Origin: Arcicella sp038230735
GTDB taxonomy: Bacteria; Bacteroidota; Bacteroidia; Cytophagales; Spirosomataceae
Direction of reading: 5' to 3'
NCBI GenBank assembly: GCA_038230735.1
Contig: JBBRMR010000011.1
Location: 1 to 64,000 of the forward strand
Length of the DNA stretch: 64,000 nucleotides
Under the pieces are notes generated by a model. The model did no database searches. It was given only the letters and a program-made list of their open reading frames with translations, and was not told where the DNA came from. Both the position numbers and the translations under genes were made by a program. Below, piece by piece: positions 16,155 through 24,374 of this stretch; the stretch's first letter is position 1, and the number at the start of each line of letters is the position of its first letter.

Positions 16155-17474
16155 ATGATTGATTTTGACAAAGCCTATATTTTAGGCTTACTGGTTGGAG
16201 GTGGTTCTGTTTCAAAAAATACATTTATCATCAATTTACCTTTTGATAAGTGGGGAATGGATGCAGCCAATATGAACACGCTTGCTAAAGATATTCTTAC
16301 TAAAATTAGTAAGAAATTTCAAAAGTGCTACGGCTTTCCTGTGGGCTATGAAATTGCCAATAAAAAATGGTTAATCAAACCGATTGATGAGGTAAAATTA
16401 GCTGAAATTGTACAAGATTTACAGTCTTTGGAATTACCCTATCATGGCATTTTATTAAATTCTGCGGACTTATCAAAAGTTAAAGAGGTAATGAAAGATA
16501 GCCTTTTGGCAGAAACTTTTTTATCGGGTGTTTTTGATACTCGTGCCAGTCTTGCCAAATCACACAGGCGTTTCTCTGACGAAGCTCCTGTTGTTTCCAT
16601 TGAAATTCCTGGGAGTACAGAAAACTTTAAATTTGTAGTCCAATTATGTTCTTGGCTGACAGATTTAGGTTCAATTACCGACCAAATTTTATTCAATCAT
16701 CCAAGCCAACACGCCGCCTCAGACCCTACCTATAAAGGGTGGAAGAAGGGATTTAAAATCAGGTTTTTAGTCCGTTCATTTTTGGCAAAACATTCGTTTG
16801 CACTACAAGCAAAGGCTTTTGATATTGCCAAATTAGAAAAATATCAATTAAAATCTTCTCAACCTCCCTGTGCCATTAGAAAACCTAAAATGCCCAGTGC
16901 AGTATCTATTCATGAAGATATAGGTTCAATTTCTCTTCCGATTGAAGTTAGGAATAAACTCTTTTTTCATTATCATCATTTCTGTGCAGTGCTGGGTTGT
17001 CCGTATGCACCGCTGAAACATATTAGAGAAATTGTTGAAAATTATGAGAATTTAATTTCTGTATTACCAAGATTAATGAAGGGAGGAATAAAGCCATTAA
17101 GAATAGAATACAACGAAATTGCAAGTCAGTATTTTTCTGATTATCAGATAGTTAGTAAAAATTATACTTTAAAAGAGTTACTCAAAGAGGATTATTTTGA
17201 AAAATATAGCGACCTTGAAGTTGGCTTGGCTTATTTGTTTTCGGTTGAACTAAATGGGAAAAGGCATATCGGTTCAAAAGATGATATTTTGGAGGTTGCT
17301 AAAAATCAAACAGTAAAACTATTATTACCCGATTCTCTCTTGGATGCTCCAATTTTAATTGAAAATAATGAAAATAAGCGTAGTATAATTGTGTCAGCTA
17401 CGACAGGGGAATTTAATAAGAAAATGATTGATTCTAAGATTGAAATAACAGGATTGTCCGTAAAAATATGCTAA
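16155..17474 (+). CDS. LAGLIDADG-like protein of R-M operon, probably non-catalytic
   Basis: This 439-residue protein has no family I can name with certainty. Two segments resemble LAGLIDADG helices: AYILGLLVGGGSVS (residues 7-20) and FLSGVFDTRASLA (122-134), spaced about 110 residues apart as in single-chain homing endonucleases. At the positions of the catalytic Asp the residues are Gly and Arg, so the fold may be kept only for DNA binding. The C-terminal half (about 240-439) is unassigned. It starts 6 bases after the methyltransferase and overlaps the next gene, so it belongs to the operon. It may be a specificity subunit; the fold call is an inference. Confidence 0.65.
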   Translation: MIDFDKAYILGLLVGGGSVSKNTFIINLPFDKWGMDAANMNTLAKDILTKISKKFQKCYGFPVGYEIANKKWLIKPIDEVKLAEIVQDLQSLELPYHGILLNSADLSKVKEVMKDSLLAETFLSGVFDTRASLAKSHRRFSDEAPVVSIEIPGSTENFKFVVQLCSWLTDLGSITDQILFNHPSQHAASDPTYKGWKKGFKIRFLVRSFLAKHSFALQAKAFDIAKLEKYQLKSSQPPCAIRKPKMPSAVSIHEDIGSISLPIEVRNKLFFHYHHFCAVLGCPYAPLKHIREIVENYENLISVLPRLMKGGIKPLRIEYNEIASQYFSDYQIVSKNYTLKELLKEDYFEKYSDLEVGLAYLFSVELNGKRHIGSKDDILEVAKNQTVKLLLPDSLLDAPILIENNENKRSIIVSATTGEFNKKMIDSKIEITGLSVKIC

Positions 17475-18049
17475 TGGGAGAGATTGATTTTTATCCGGAA
17501 CTTTGTGCCAAAATTCAGAAATATTTACAGTTTTATTTACTGTCAGAAACTAAAATTGAGTTTGCCTACAATAAGCATCTACTCAATATGGTAACAGAGA
17601 TAGATGAGAAAATAGGCGTAAAATCAGAGTTGTCAAACGATTATTTACCACTAATAAGATTGGATATCCTTTTTGGAATAAAACTACCCGAAAAAGACAC
17701 GCAATTTATTTTATTTGAAGTCAAATATGCCAATCAATTGACCCTTTCAGATGTATCTCAACTGATTGGTTATCTGCAAGTTGCAAAATATATAAAATTA
17801 GGTATTTTACTTTTGGTGGTAAAAAATCAAAATAACAATATGCTTTCTAATGACTTTGCCGAAATCGTACAAATGAGAAATTTACCAATGGAATGGCATT
17901 TGCTTTTAGAAGAAAATGAGAAAACCAATCAGTATAATTTTGAAATTGGTATCTGTAATTATGTACCCAATAATGGAATTGATTGGTTAGATATAAAAGG
18001 CTTGAAAGGTATCGAAAACTTTAAGGCTTTGGTGGAAAGAGTTTCATAA
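17468..18049 (+). CDS. Putative PD-(D/E)XK restriction nuclease subunit
   Basis: This 193-residue protein shows a plausible PD-(D/E)XK active site: Asp66 in RLDILF, the ExK pair Glu84/Lys86 in FEVKYA, and Gln98 in SQLIGYLQ. The order and spacing are those of restriction and repair nucleases of this fold. Its length is short for a restriction enzyme that also carries its own recognition domain. The start overlaps the preceding gene by 7 bases (an alternative ATG at 17474 overlaps by one), and the next gene begins one base after its stop. It is probably the cleavage subunit of the R-M system. Confidence 0.7.
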   Translation: MLMGEIDFYPELCAKIQKYLQFYLLSETKIEFAYNKHLLNMVTEIDEKIGVKSELSNDYLPLIRLDILFGIKLPEKDTQFILFEVKYANQLTLSDVSQLIGYLQVAKYIKLGILLLVVKNQNNNMLSNDFAEIVQMRNLPMEWHLLLEENEKTNQYNFEIGICNYVPNNGIDWLDIKGLKGIENFKALVERVS

Positions 18050-18050
18050 A

Positions 18051-18953
18051 ATGACTAAAATAATTGTTCCTCCCATCAAAATACAAGGCAAAAAAACACA
18101 GTTAGTTGAATGGTTATCAACTTGTATTATTCTTCGTCCAGACCAACGATTTGTTGAGCCTTTTATGGGTTCTGGCGTTGTGGGCTTTAATATTGCTCAA
18201 AAAAATGCCCTTTTCACGGATAGTAATCCACATATTATTAATTTTTATAATCAAGTAAAAGAAAGAATTATTACCCCCGCCATTGTGAAGAATTTTTTAG
18301 AACAAGAGGGCGAAAGACTTTCCGCAAAGGGGGTAGAGCATTTTCATTTTATCAGAGAAAGATTCAATAACGAAAAGCAACCCCTCGACTTTCTATTTAT
18401 CAATCGTTCATGTTTTAATGGCATGATTCGATTTAATAAAAGCCTAAGATTTAATGTTCCCTACGGACATAAGCCAGAGCGTTTTGCCCAAGCCTACATC
18501 ACCAAAATAACCAATCAGGTGAAGTATATTCAGGGTTTAATTGAGATGAATAACTGGGAATTCAAATGCCAAGATTTTAGAGAAACACTGGCAGAAACGC
18601 TACCCGATGATTTTGTCTATTGCGACCCACCCTATATTGGCAGGCACGTAGACTATTTTGATAGCTGGACAGAAGAGGATGAATTTGACCTAAAAAAATG
18701 CCTTATTGAAGCCGATTGCAGTTTTGGAATTTCAAGCTGGCACAGTAATAAATACCGAAGTAATCATTATTTAGAGACTCTTTGGGGAGATTTCAACTTA
18801 GCAACGACTGAACATTTTTATCATGTAGGAGCGAGTGAGACAAACAGAAATGCAGTTTTAGAAGCCTTCATTACCAATTGTGAAGTACACGAGACTTTTT
18901 ATATAAAACCTTCAAAAGCGGAAAAGGAAATGTTGCAATTGAGTTTATTTTAA
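18051..18953 (+). CDS. D12-class DNA N6-adenine methyltransferase
   Basis: This 300-residue enzyme belongs to the Dam/DpnM (D12) class and would methylate adenine N6. Motif X is IQGKKTQLVEWL (residues 11-22), motif I is FVEPFMGSGVVGFN (34-47), the class-typical FINRSCFNGMIRFN is at about 116-129, and the catalytic motif IV is DPPY (192-195). All look intact. It ends the R-M operon. Two methyltransferases of different chemistry in one system fit an asymmetric target whose two strands are modified separately. Confidence 0.92.
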   Translation: MTKIIVPPIKIQGKKTQLVEWLSTCIILRPDQRFVEPFMGSGVVGFNIAQKNALFTDSNPHIINFYNQVKERIITPAIVKNFLEQEGERLSAKGVEHFHFIRERFNNEKQPLDFLFINRSCFNGMIRFNKSLRFNVPYGHKPERFAQAYITKITNQVKYIQGLIEMNNWEFKCQDFRETLAETLPDDFVYCDPPYIGRHVDYFDSWTEEDEFDLKKCLIEADCSFGISSWHSNKYRSNHYLETLWGDFNLATTEHFYHVGASETNRNAVLEAFITNCEVHETFYIKPSKAEKEMLQLSLF

Positions 18954-18971
18954 CATTTTTCCGTAAATTTG
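18939..18971 (+). promoter_or_regulatory. Weak candidate promoter for comM
   Basis: TAAATTTG (18964-18971) matches TAnnTTTG, with a TTG 22 bases upstream (18939-18941), slightly longer than the usual spacer. It lies 38 bases before the comM ATG. Confidence 0.35.
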
Positions 18972-19009
18972 AAATACAAAATCATTCCACTCATTTAATC
19001 AAATAGACT

Positions 19010-20548
19010 ATGCTCGCCAAGACCTTCGGAAGTGCCTTACATGGCGTTGATGCAACCATTATCACCGTTGAAGTTAGCGAAGGACAGGGGCAATTATTCT
19101 TCATTGTGGGTTTGCCCGATGGGGCAGTCAAAGAGTCCACGCACCGTGTGGAATCTGCCATTAAACAGGTTGGTTATTTTTTCCCTCGTACAAAAGTGGT
19201 CGTTAATCTTGCTCCTGCGGATATTCGTAAGGAGGGTTCAGCGTATGATTTACCCATTGCTTTGGGTGTAATTCATGCTTCGGGACAAGCCAATTTGAAG
19301 GAACTTGAAAACTATGTAATTATGGGTGAATTAGCCCTTGATGGTTCACTCAGACCCATCAAAGGGGTTTTGCCCATCGCCATTGAGGCTCGTAAAAAGG
19401 GATTCAAAGGTTTTATTCTCCCGACTGAAAATGCTTATGAAGCATCCATCGTAAATAATTTGGACGTTATCGGCGTAAAGAGTTTGAAAGAAGCCGCTGA
19501 GTTTCTGAAAGGTTCGCTCGTCATTGAGCCTTTGGTTACGGACACTCGTGATATTTTTACCAGTTCTCAAAACGATTATGATGCCGATTTCTCGCACGTA
19601 CAAGGGCAGGAAAACATCAAAAGAGCCTTAGAAATCACGGCAGCGGGTGGACACAATGCCATTATGATTGGACCTCCTGGGGCAGGAAAAACCATGTTGG
19701 CGAAGCGGATTCCCAGTATTTTACCACCACTTTCTTTACAAGAAGCCCTCGAAACTACCAAAATTCATTCGGTTGCGGGTAAGTTGGGGGCAAAGGCAAG
19801 TTTGATTTCTACCCGTCCGTATCGTTCGCCCCATCATACTATTTCAGATGCGGCTTTGGTGGGTGGTGGCAGCAATCCACAACCTGGCGAAATCTCTTTG
19901 GCACATAATGGAGTCTTGTTTTTGGATGAATTACCCGAATTCAAACGCTCTGCTTTGGAGGTTTTACGTCAGCCTTTGGAAGAGCGAAAAGTTTGTATTT
20001 CACGAGCCAGATGGGCGGTTGAATTTCCATCAAGTTTTATGTTGATTGCCAGTATGAATCCTTGCCCTTGCGGTTATTACAATCATCCCGAAAAGGAATG
20101 CGTTTGTGGACCTGGCGTAGTGCAGAAGTATTTGAATAAAATTTCAGGACCACTTTTGGATAGAATTGACCTGCACGTGGAGGTTACACCCGTGAAATTT
20201 GAGCAATTGTCTTCGATGAGAAAATCGGAAAGTTCGGCTCAAATTCGGGAAAGAGTGATTAAAGCCCGTGAAATTCAAACGATTAGATTTAAAGATTATC
20301 CAGAAATATATTCTAATGCCATGATGCCTTCGCAGATGGTGAAGGAAGTTTGTGCCTTGACAGAGGCAGGAATTGCCCTGTTGAAAAGAGCGATGGAACG
20401 CCTCCAACTCTCTGCCCGTGCCTACGACCGTATCTTACGAGTAGCCCGAACCATTGCGGATTTGGCTGGTACTGAGGATATTAGAACAGAACATTTGGCG
20501 GAAGCAATTCAGTATCGGAGTTTGGATAGAGAGAACTGGGCGGGGTAG
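19010..20548 (+). CDS. comM: ComM/YifB family AAA ATPase
   Basis: This 512-residue protein has an N-terminal ChlI-like domain (about residues 20-140), a Mg-chelatase AAA module (Walker A GPPGAGKTML near residue 222; Walker B FLDELPEF), and a C-terminal MgChI helical domain (about 415-510). A four-Cys block (NPCPCGYYNHPEKECVCGPG) follows Walker B, as in other members. In Gram-negative species ComM is a hexameric helicase that extends branch migration during natural transformation. Despite the similarity to Mg-chelatase, no chelatase partner is present. Confidence 0.92.
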   Translation: MLAKTFGSALHGVDATIITVEVSEGQGQLFFIVGLPDGAVKESTHRVESAIKQVGYFFPRTKVVVNLAPADIRKEGSAYDLPIALGVIHASGQANLKELENYVIMGELALDGSLRPIKGVLPIAIEARKKGFKGFILPTENAYEASIVNNLDVIGVKSLKEAAEFLKGSLVIEPLVTDTRDIFTSSQNDYDADFSHVQGQENIKRALEITAAGGHNAIMIGPPGAGKTMLAKRIPSILPPLSLQEALETTKIHSVAGKLGAKASLISTRPYRSPHHTISDAALVGGGSNPQPGEISLAHNGVLFLDELPEFKRSALEVLRQPLEERKVCISRARWAVEFPSSFMLIASMNPCPCGYYNHPEKECVCGPGVVQKYLNKISGPLLDRIDLHVEVTPVKFEQLSSMRKSESSAQIRERVIKAREIQTIRFKDYPEIYSNAMMPSQMVKEVCALTEAGIALLKRAMERLQLSARAYDRILRVARTIADLAGTEDIRTEHLAEAIQYRSLDRENWAG

Positions 20549-20597
20549 GTTTCAGCTATTCAGGTGGAATCACTTAATCACTTCCTCAATAAATCAT

Positions 20598-21128
20598 TTA
20601 ATATGCCGCTTGATAATCAACTGTAAAAACAATGAGCGAAACCTTACATTTACTTACTTTTACGGGAAAAATGTTACCTTTTCCATCAAATGAATTAGCG
20701 TAAAGCCCTTTATCTCCCTCCTTCACAAAAAGCGAATATTCACCTTCGGGTAAATCCAAACAGAACTTGCCCTCGGCATTAGATTTTACACTTTTTATCT
20801 TTGATTTTGCAATGGCAGTATAAAATCCATTTTGTAAAGTAGCTTGCGAAATATTAGTCAATTCATAGACAAAAAGTTCACGCTGAATAGGCTTAGCATT
20901 GGGCATTTCACGGTCGGGTGAAGGCATCAAATTGCCTGATTTCCAGACAATTGACCCACATATTCCTTGTTGAATATCTTTTTCAGAAACAGCCACTGGC
21001 TCAGTTACAGGCTTAGCAATTATCCTTACTTTTTTCACCCATTTATGCACTTTTTTTTTAGTTTTTTGACTAAAAGAAATAGACGTAAAAACGCATAAAA
21101 TACAAAGAATTAGGGCTGATATTTTCAT
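20598..21128 (-). CDS. Secreted protein with carboxypeptidase-regulatory-like domain
   Basis: This 176-residue protein has a signal peptide (KISALILCILCVFTSISFSQ) with likely cleavage after the Ser-Phe-Ser region. A basic stretch (KTKKKVHKWVKKVR) follows, then a beta-sandwich-like part. The segment EGKFCLDLPEGEYSLFVKEG is the kind of pattern seen in transthyretin-like/carboxypeptidase regulatory domains. The function is unknown. It follows ftsY by 17 bases on the same strand and is convergent with comM. Confidence 0.72.
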   Translation of the reverse strand: MKISALILCILCVFTSISFSQKTKKKVHKWVKKVRIIAKPVTEPVAVSEKDIQQGICGSIVWKSGNLMPSPDREMPNAKPIQRELFVYELTNISQATLQNGFYTAIAKSKIKSVKSNAEGKFCLDLPEGEYSLFVKEGDKGLYANSFDGKGNIFPVKVSKCKVSLIVFTVDYQAAY

Positions 21129-21145
21129 AATTTTGACTTAAAAAT

Positions 21146-22120
21146 CTATTTTCTCTTAAACAACGAATCTACAAATTCTTTCTTATTAAAAACCTGTAAA
21201 TCCTCTACTTTCTCCCCAACGCCAATGTATTTCACAGGTATTTTGAATTGGTCAGAAATACCGATGACAACACCGCCTTTGGCAGTTCCGTCCAATTTCG
21301 TAATTGCCAAAGCCGTTACCTCCGTGGTTTTCGTAAATTCCTGAGCTTGGATAAACGCATTTTGCCCTGTCGAACCATCCAAAACTAATAAAACTTCATG
21401 CGGTGCTTCGGGCAAAAACTTCTGCATCACTCGCTTGATTTTTGAAAGCTCATTCATCAAATTAACCTTATTGTGCAAACGCCCAGCCGTATCAATAATC
21501 ACCACATCAACATTCTGTTCAACTGCCTGTTTCACAGCATCATACGCTACCGCAGCGGGGTCGGTGTTCATACCGTGGTCAATTACGGGAATGCCCACCC
21601 GTTGTCCCCAAAGTTTCAATTGGTCAACGGCGGCGGCACGGAAAGTATCGCCCGCACCCAGAATAACTTTATTACCCGCTTTATGAAATTGAGAAGCTAA
21701 TTTTCCGATGGTTGTTGTTTTACCCACCCCATTCACGCCCACCACCAAAATCACGTAAGGTTTTACATCCCCAATTTTAAAGGCATTTGTGATGTCCTGA
21801 GATTTATTTTCCTCTAATAATCCTGCAATCTCTTCTCGCAAAATACTGTCTAACTCATTGGTAGTCAGAAATTTGTCTTTAGCAACTCGGTCTTCTATCC
21901 TCCGAATAATTTTGAGCGTTGTGTCCACACCCACATCAGACGTAATCAAAATTTCTTCCAATTCATCCAATACTTCTTCATCAACTTTGGACTTACCCGC
22001 AACCGCCCGGCTAATTTTTGAGAAAAAGCCATCACTTGTTTTCTCTAATCCTCTGTCGAGCGTTTCTTTTTCCTCCGTATTTAAAGTTTCTTTCTTCTTA
22101 AAAAAATCAAATAATCCCAT
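21146..22120 (-). CDS. ftsY: Signal recognition particle receptor FtsY
   Basis: This 324-residue GTPase docks ribosome-SRP complexes at the membrane. The N-domain four-helix bundle (about residues 20-95) precedes the G domain, with GVNGVGKTTTIGKLA (P-loop), GDTFRAAAVDQL, DTAGR and TKLDGTAKGG all present. The highly acidic N-terminal A domain of E. coli is absent, as is common in Bacteroidota. The start at 22120 (MGLFDFFKKKE) is the family N terminus; a longer frame begins in repetitive spacer. It follows rpmG and the DUF4295 gene, a conserved order in this phylum. Confidence 0.95.
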   Translation of the reverse strand: MGLFDFFKKKETLNTEEKETLDRGLEKTSDGFFSKISRAVAGKSKVDEEVLDELEEILITSDVGVDTTLKIIRRIEDRVAKDKFLTTNELDSILREEIAGLLEENKSQDITNAFKIGDVKPYVILVVGVNGVGKTTTIGKLASQFHKAGNKVILGAGDTFRAAAVDQLKLWGQRVGIPVIDHGMNTDPAAVAYDAVKQAVEQNVDVVIIDTAGRLHNKVNLMNELSKIKRVMQKFLPEAPHEVLLVLDGSTGQNAFIQAQEFTKTTEVTALAITKLDGTAKGGVVIGISDQFKIPVKYIGVGEKVEDLQVFNKKEFVDSLFKRK

Positions 22121-22132
22121 ATTTTTCAGTGA

Positions 22133-22158
22133 ACAATTAACAGTGAACAATTAACAGT
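22133..22158. repeat. Tandem duplication of a 14-base word upstream of ftsY
   Basis: The word CAGTGAACAATTAA occurs twice back to back just upstream of the ftsY start, the second copy being followed by CAGTTT. Similar GTGAAC words recur in hairpins at 5597 and 54086-54219. Confidence 0.6.
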
Positions 22159-22167
22159 TTTTGGCTC

Positions 22168-22201
22168 AAACCTATAAGGTTTTCAAAAACCTTATAGGTT
22201 T
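22168..22201. repeat. Palindrome, copy 2 of a dispersed family
   Basis: AAACCTATAAGGTTT and AAACCTTATAGGTTT are exact reverse complements around a 4-base loop. The element differs from the one at 9515-9547 by a compensated G to A change in both arms, which keeps base pairing. Confidence 0.8.
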
Positions 22202-22276
22202 ACCTCGAATTTCTTCTGCTTTAAACAAAAGTAAAAAAAATACACTATAAAATTCCCCTTTCGGAGGTTAGTGGCT

Positions 22277-22310
22277 AAAAAAAATCCCCTAACCTGATTA
22301 GGCAAGGGGA
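22277..22310 (-). terminator. Terminator after DUF4295 gene
   Basis: On the minus strand the stem TCCCCTT/AGGGGA is followed by eight T residues (22277-22284). It lies 21 bases past the DUF4295 stop, so ftsY would need readthrough or its own promoter. Confidence 0.7.
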
Positions 22311-22330
22311 CTTTATAATTTTTTTACGAA

Positions 22331-22483
22331 TTATCCTTTCAATGTTGACATAACATCGTCTTGAAGAATAATTTCTTCTTTGAAAGTGTAAGCACCCGTT
22401 ATTGGGCTTTTTACCGCTTTGATAATTTTAGCGTATTTTACGCCACCTTCTTTTTTCAGGGTTGCAACTACTTTCTTTGCCAT
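22331..22483 (-). CDS. DUF4295 family small basic protein
   Basis: This 50-residue Lys-rich protein begins MAKKVVATLKKEGGVKYAKI and ends in DDVMSTLKG. It matches the DUF4295 family, which is restricted to Bacteroidota and lies next to rpmG and ftsY. Its size, charge and place beside a ribosomal gene suggest a ribosome-associated protein, but that is inference. It starts 113 bases after the rpmG stop, with a repetitive CATCGCT-rich spacer between them. Confidence 0.85.
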   Translation of the reverse strand: MAKKVVATLKKEGGVKYAKIIKAVKSPITGAYTFKEEIILQDDVMSTLKG

Positions 22484-22596
22484 GTCCTTATTTAGCTTTT
22501 AAGCATTGAGCATTGAGGTTCGAGATTTGCGCTTCAAAGAATCTATTCCGACTCATCGCTCATCGCTTATTGCTCATCGCTTCTTTGCAGAGTTAA

Positions 22597-22779
22597 TTAT
22601 TTGATTTCTTTATGTACAGTTACTTTCTTCATGAAAGGATTGTATTTTTTCAGTTCTAAACGAGCCGTTGTGTTTTTACGGTTCTTTTTCGTGATGTAAC
22701 GTGACATCCCTGGAACGCCTGATGTTTTTTGCTCAGTACATTCCAAAATAACTTGGATTCTATTGCCTTTCTTAGCCAT
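22597..22779 (-). CDS. rpmG: 50S ribosomal protein L33
   Basis: This 60-residue protein has the L33 sequence pattern (MAKKGNRIQVILECTEQKTS, then SRYITKKNRKNT and LELKKYNPF). The zinc-ribbon Cys pairs of the C+ form are absent apart from one Cys, so it is the C- (zinc-free) type. In many Bacteroidota rpmB (L28) precedes it, but there is no room for rpmB here before the M16 gene. A well-formed promoter lies upstream at 22908-22939. Confidence 0.94.
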   Translation of the reverse strand: MAKKGNRIQVILECTEQKTSGVPGMSRYITKKNRKNTTARLELKKYNPFMKKVTVHKEIK

Positions 22780-22907
22780 TTCTTTATAAATATTGAATGT
22801 TAATCGTTGTGACGTTCATGATTAATCACCATTGTTATCAACCTGATGATTAGTAATTTAATTCTACTAAAAATCTATAACGATTAACCATTTCCTAAAC
22901 AGGACTG

Positions 22908-22939
22908 CAAAGGTAGTAAATCTTTGAGTTTTAGACAAA
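22908..22939 (-). promoter_or_regulatory. Promoter of rpmG
   Basis: On the minus strand, TTTG (22939-22936) is followed after exactly 20 bases by TACCTTTG (22915-22908), an ideal Bacteroidota -33/-7 pair. The transcript would start near 22902 and lead into rpmG after about 120 bases. Confidence 0.65.
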
Positions 22940-22964
22940 TAAGTTTTGAAAAGTTTTTAGTTTA

Positions 22965-24242
22965 TTATTTCCCTCCCACCACAATCTCCGTCAATGAATC
23001 CAAAGCCAGATATTTATTGGCAGTTTCCAATAATTGAATGGCAGAAATTTGTTGAATATTAGAAATATAGTTTTGGTAAAAATCCAAAGGAAGATTATCC
23101 GAAAAAATCACTTTATACCTATCAGCAATGTCAAATGGCGTATTCAGTGATCCTGCAAAAGACCCCACCATGTAATTTTTTACCGTTTCCAGTTCGTTTT
23201 CAGAAACTAATTCAGTCTGTAAAATCCTAATTTCTTTGTTAATCTCATCAATGGTTTGTTGCGTAAATTCACGCTTCACATCCGTACCAATCACGAAGTA
23301 ACCTGCCTGTGTAAAAAGGGCTAAATTTGACGAAATACCATAAGTCAAACCTTTTTCTTCTCTGATATTTTTCATCAACCTCGACCCAAAATATCCCCCC
23401 AATATTTCGTTCAACAACAACATCGGGAAATAATCAGGATGTTTGCGGGTCATCAAGTGCTTGCCCATGCGAATAGAAGACTGAATTGCCCCCTCTTTTT
23501 CAATGACAATATTTTCAATAATCGTAGGAATTGAACTCACAGATAGTTTTTTTTCAGCCGCTTGACCTATTTTTAACCCGCCGAAATATTGCTCTATCAA
23601 ACCAATTTCAATATCTGAAATATTCCCTGAAAGATAAATTTTGAATGGTTTTCCTTGCCAATAATTACGATAAAAATTTAATAAAATATCTTGATTAATA
23701 CTTTCAATGGCATTTTCATCCAATGAATTTCCATAAGGATGAACGTCCCCAAAAATCGTTTTGCGGAAGGTTTTATTGGCAATAAAAGAAGTTTTTTCAG
23801 AATTAACTTGAAGAGAATTCAACTGAATATTTTTCAAAGAATCCAATTCCTTTTCTGGAAAAACCGAGTCTTGCAACAATTCTTGCACCATTGGAAGCAA
23901 TGATGGTAAATGCTTTTTTAATCCGTATAGGATAAAATTGGCACGGTCAAGTCCATGTCCAGACTCCGTAAATGAGCCAAATTTATCGAAATATTCACTG
24001 ATTTGGGCAGAACTATATTGGCTCGTTCCTTCCGTAATCATCTTGGCAGTGAACAAGGAAACCCCGTTTTGAGTCTCTTGCCAATTACCCGCCTCAAAGC
24101 TAAATTCAATCTTGATAGCGGGCTGTTCACCTACGTTTATGACGTACAAAGGAATTCCATTGGATAGATTAGTAGCTTTAACGGGCGGAAAATTAATGGC
24201 TTTAATCGTCTGAAAATCAGGGCTTATGGTTCTGTCTAACAT
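22965..24242 (-). CDS. M16 family protein lacking the zinc site
   Basis: This 425-residue protein has the two-domain fold of M16 peptidases, with the conserved C-terminal block GGYFGSRLMKNIREEKGLTY. The HxxEH zinc site that should follow the first strands is replaced by LFTAK in NGVSLFTAKMITEGT, so it cannot be catalytic alone. In Bacteroidota such proteins are normally the second subunit of a pair, encoded beside an active M16 gene. Here the neighbour is porV and no active partner is in the window. It may pair with a partner encoded elsewhere. Confidence 0.85.
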   Translation of the reverse strand: MLDRTISPDFQTIKAINFPPVKATNLSNGIPLYVINVGEQPAIKIEFSFEAGNWQETQNGVSLFTAKMITEGTSQYSSAQISEYFDKFGSFTESGHGLDRANFILYGLKKHLPSLLPMVQELLQDSVFPEKELDSLKNIQLNSLQVNSEKTSFIANKTFRKTIFGDVHPYGNSLDENAIESINQDILLNFYRNYWQGKPFKIYLSGNISDIEIGLIEQYFGGLKIGQAAEKKLSVSSIPTIIENIVIEKEGAIQSSIRMGKHLMTRKHPDYFPMLLLNEILGGYFGSRLMKNIREEKGLTYGISSNLALFTQAGYFVIGTDVKREFTQQTIDEINKEIRILQTELVSENELETVKNYMVGSFAGSLNTPFDIADRYKVIFSDNLPLDFYQNYISNIQQISAIQLLETANKYLALDSLTEIVVGGK

Positions 24243-24263
24243 TTTTATTTTAGGGGATAAAAC

Positions 24264-24295
24264 AAAAATGACACTTCCGAAGAAATGTCATTTTT
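24264..24295. terminator. Terminator between porV and the M16 gene
   Basis: AAAAATGACA (24264-24273) and TGTCATTTTT (24286-24295) pair exactly with T-runs on both strands. It separates porV from the downstream M16 gene. Confidence 0.75.
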
Positions 24296-24374
24296 GAACT
24301 CATTTATATTTTTTAGGAAACTGATATAAAACCTAAATTTTCTATCCCCCTATCATACATACACAATTACAAAA

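Noticed and set aside
14889..17474. LAGLIDADG-like gene as an intein or mobile intron endonuclease
   Set aside because: The neighbouring methyltransferase is intact with all motifs, the gene has its own start and stop, and there are no splice-junction features. Catalytic acids are also replaced.
19010..20548. comM as a magnesium chelatase for pigment synthesis
   Set aside because: The full-length ChlI-like plus MgChI layout and absence of BchD/BchH partners match ComM/YifB.
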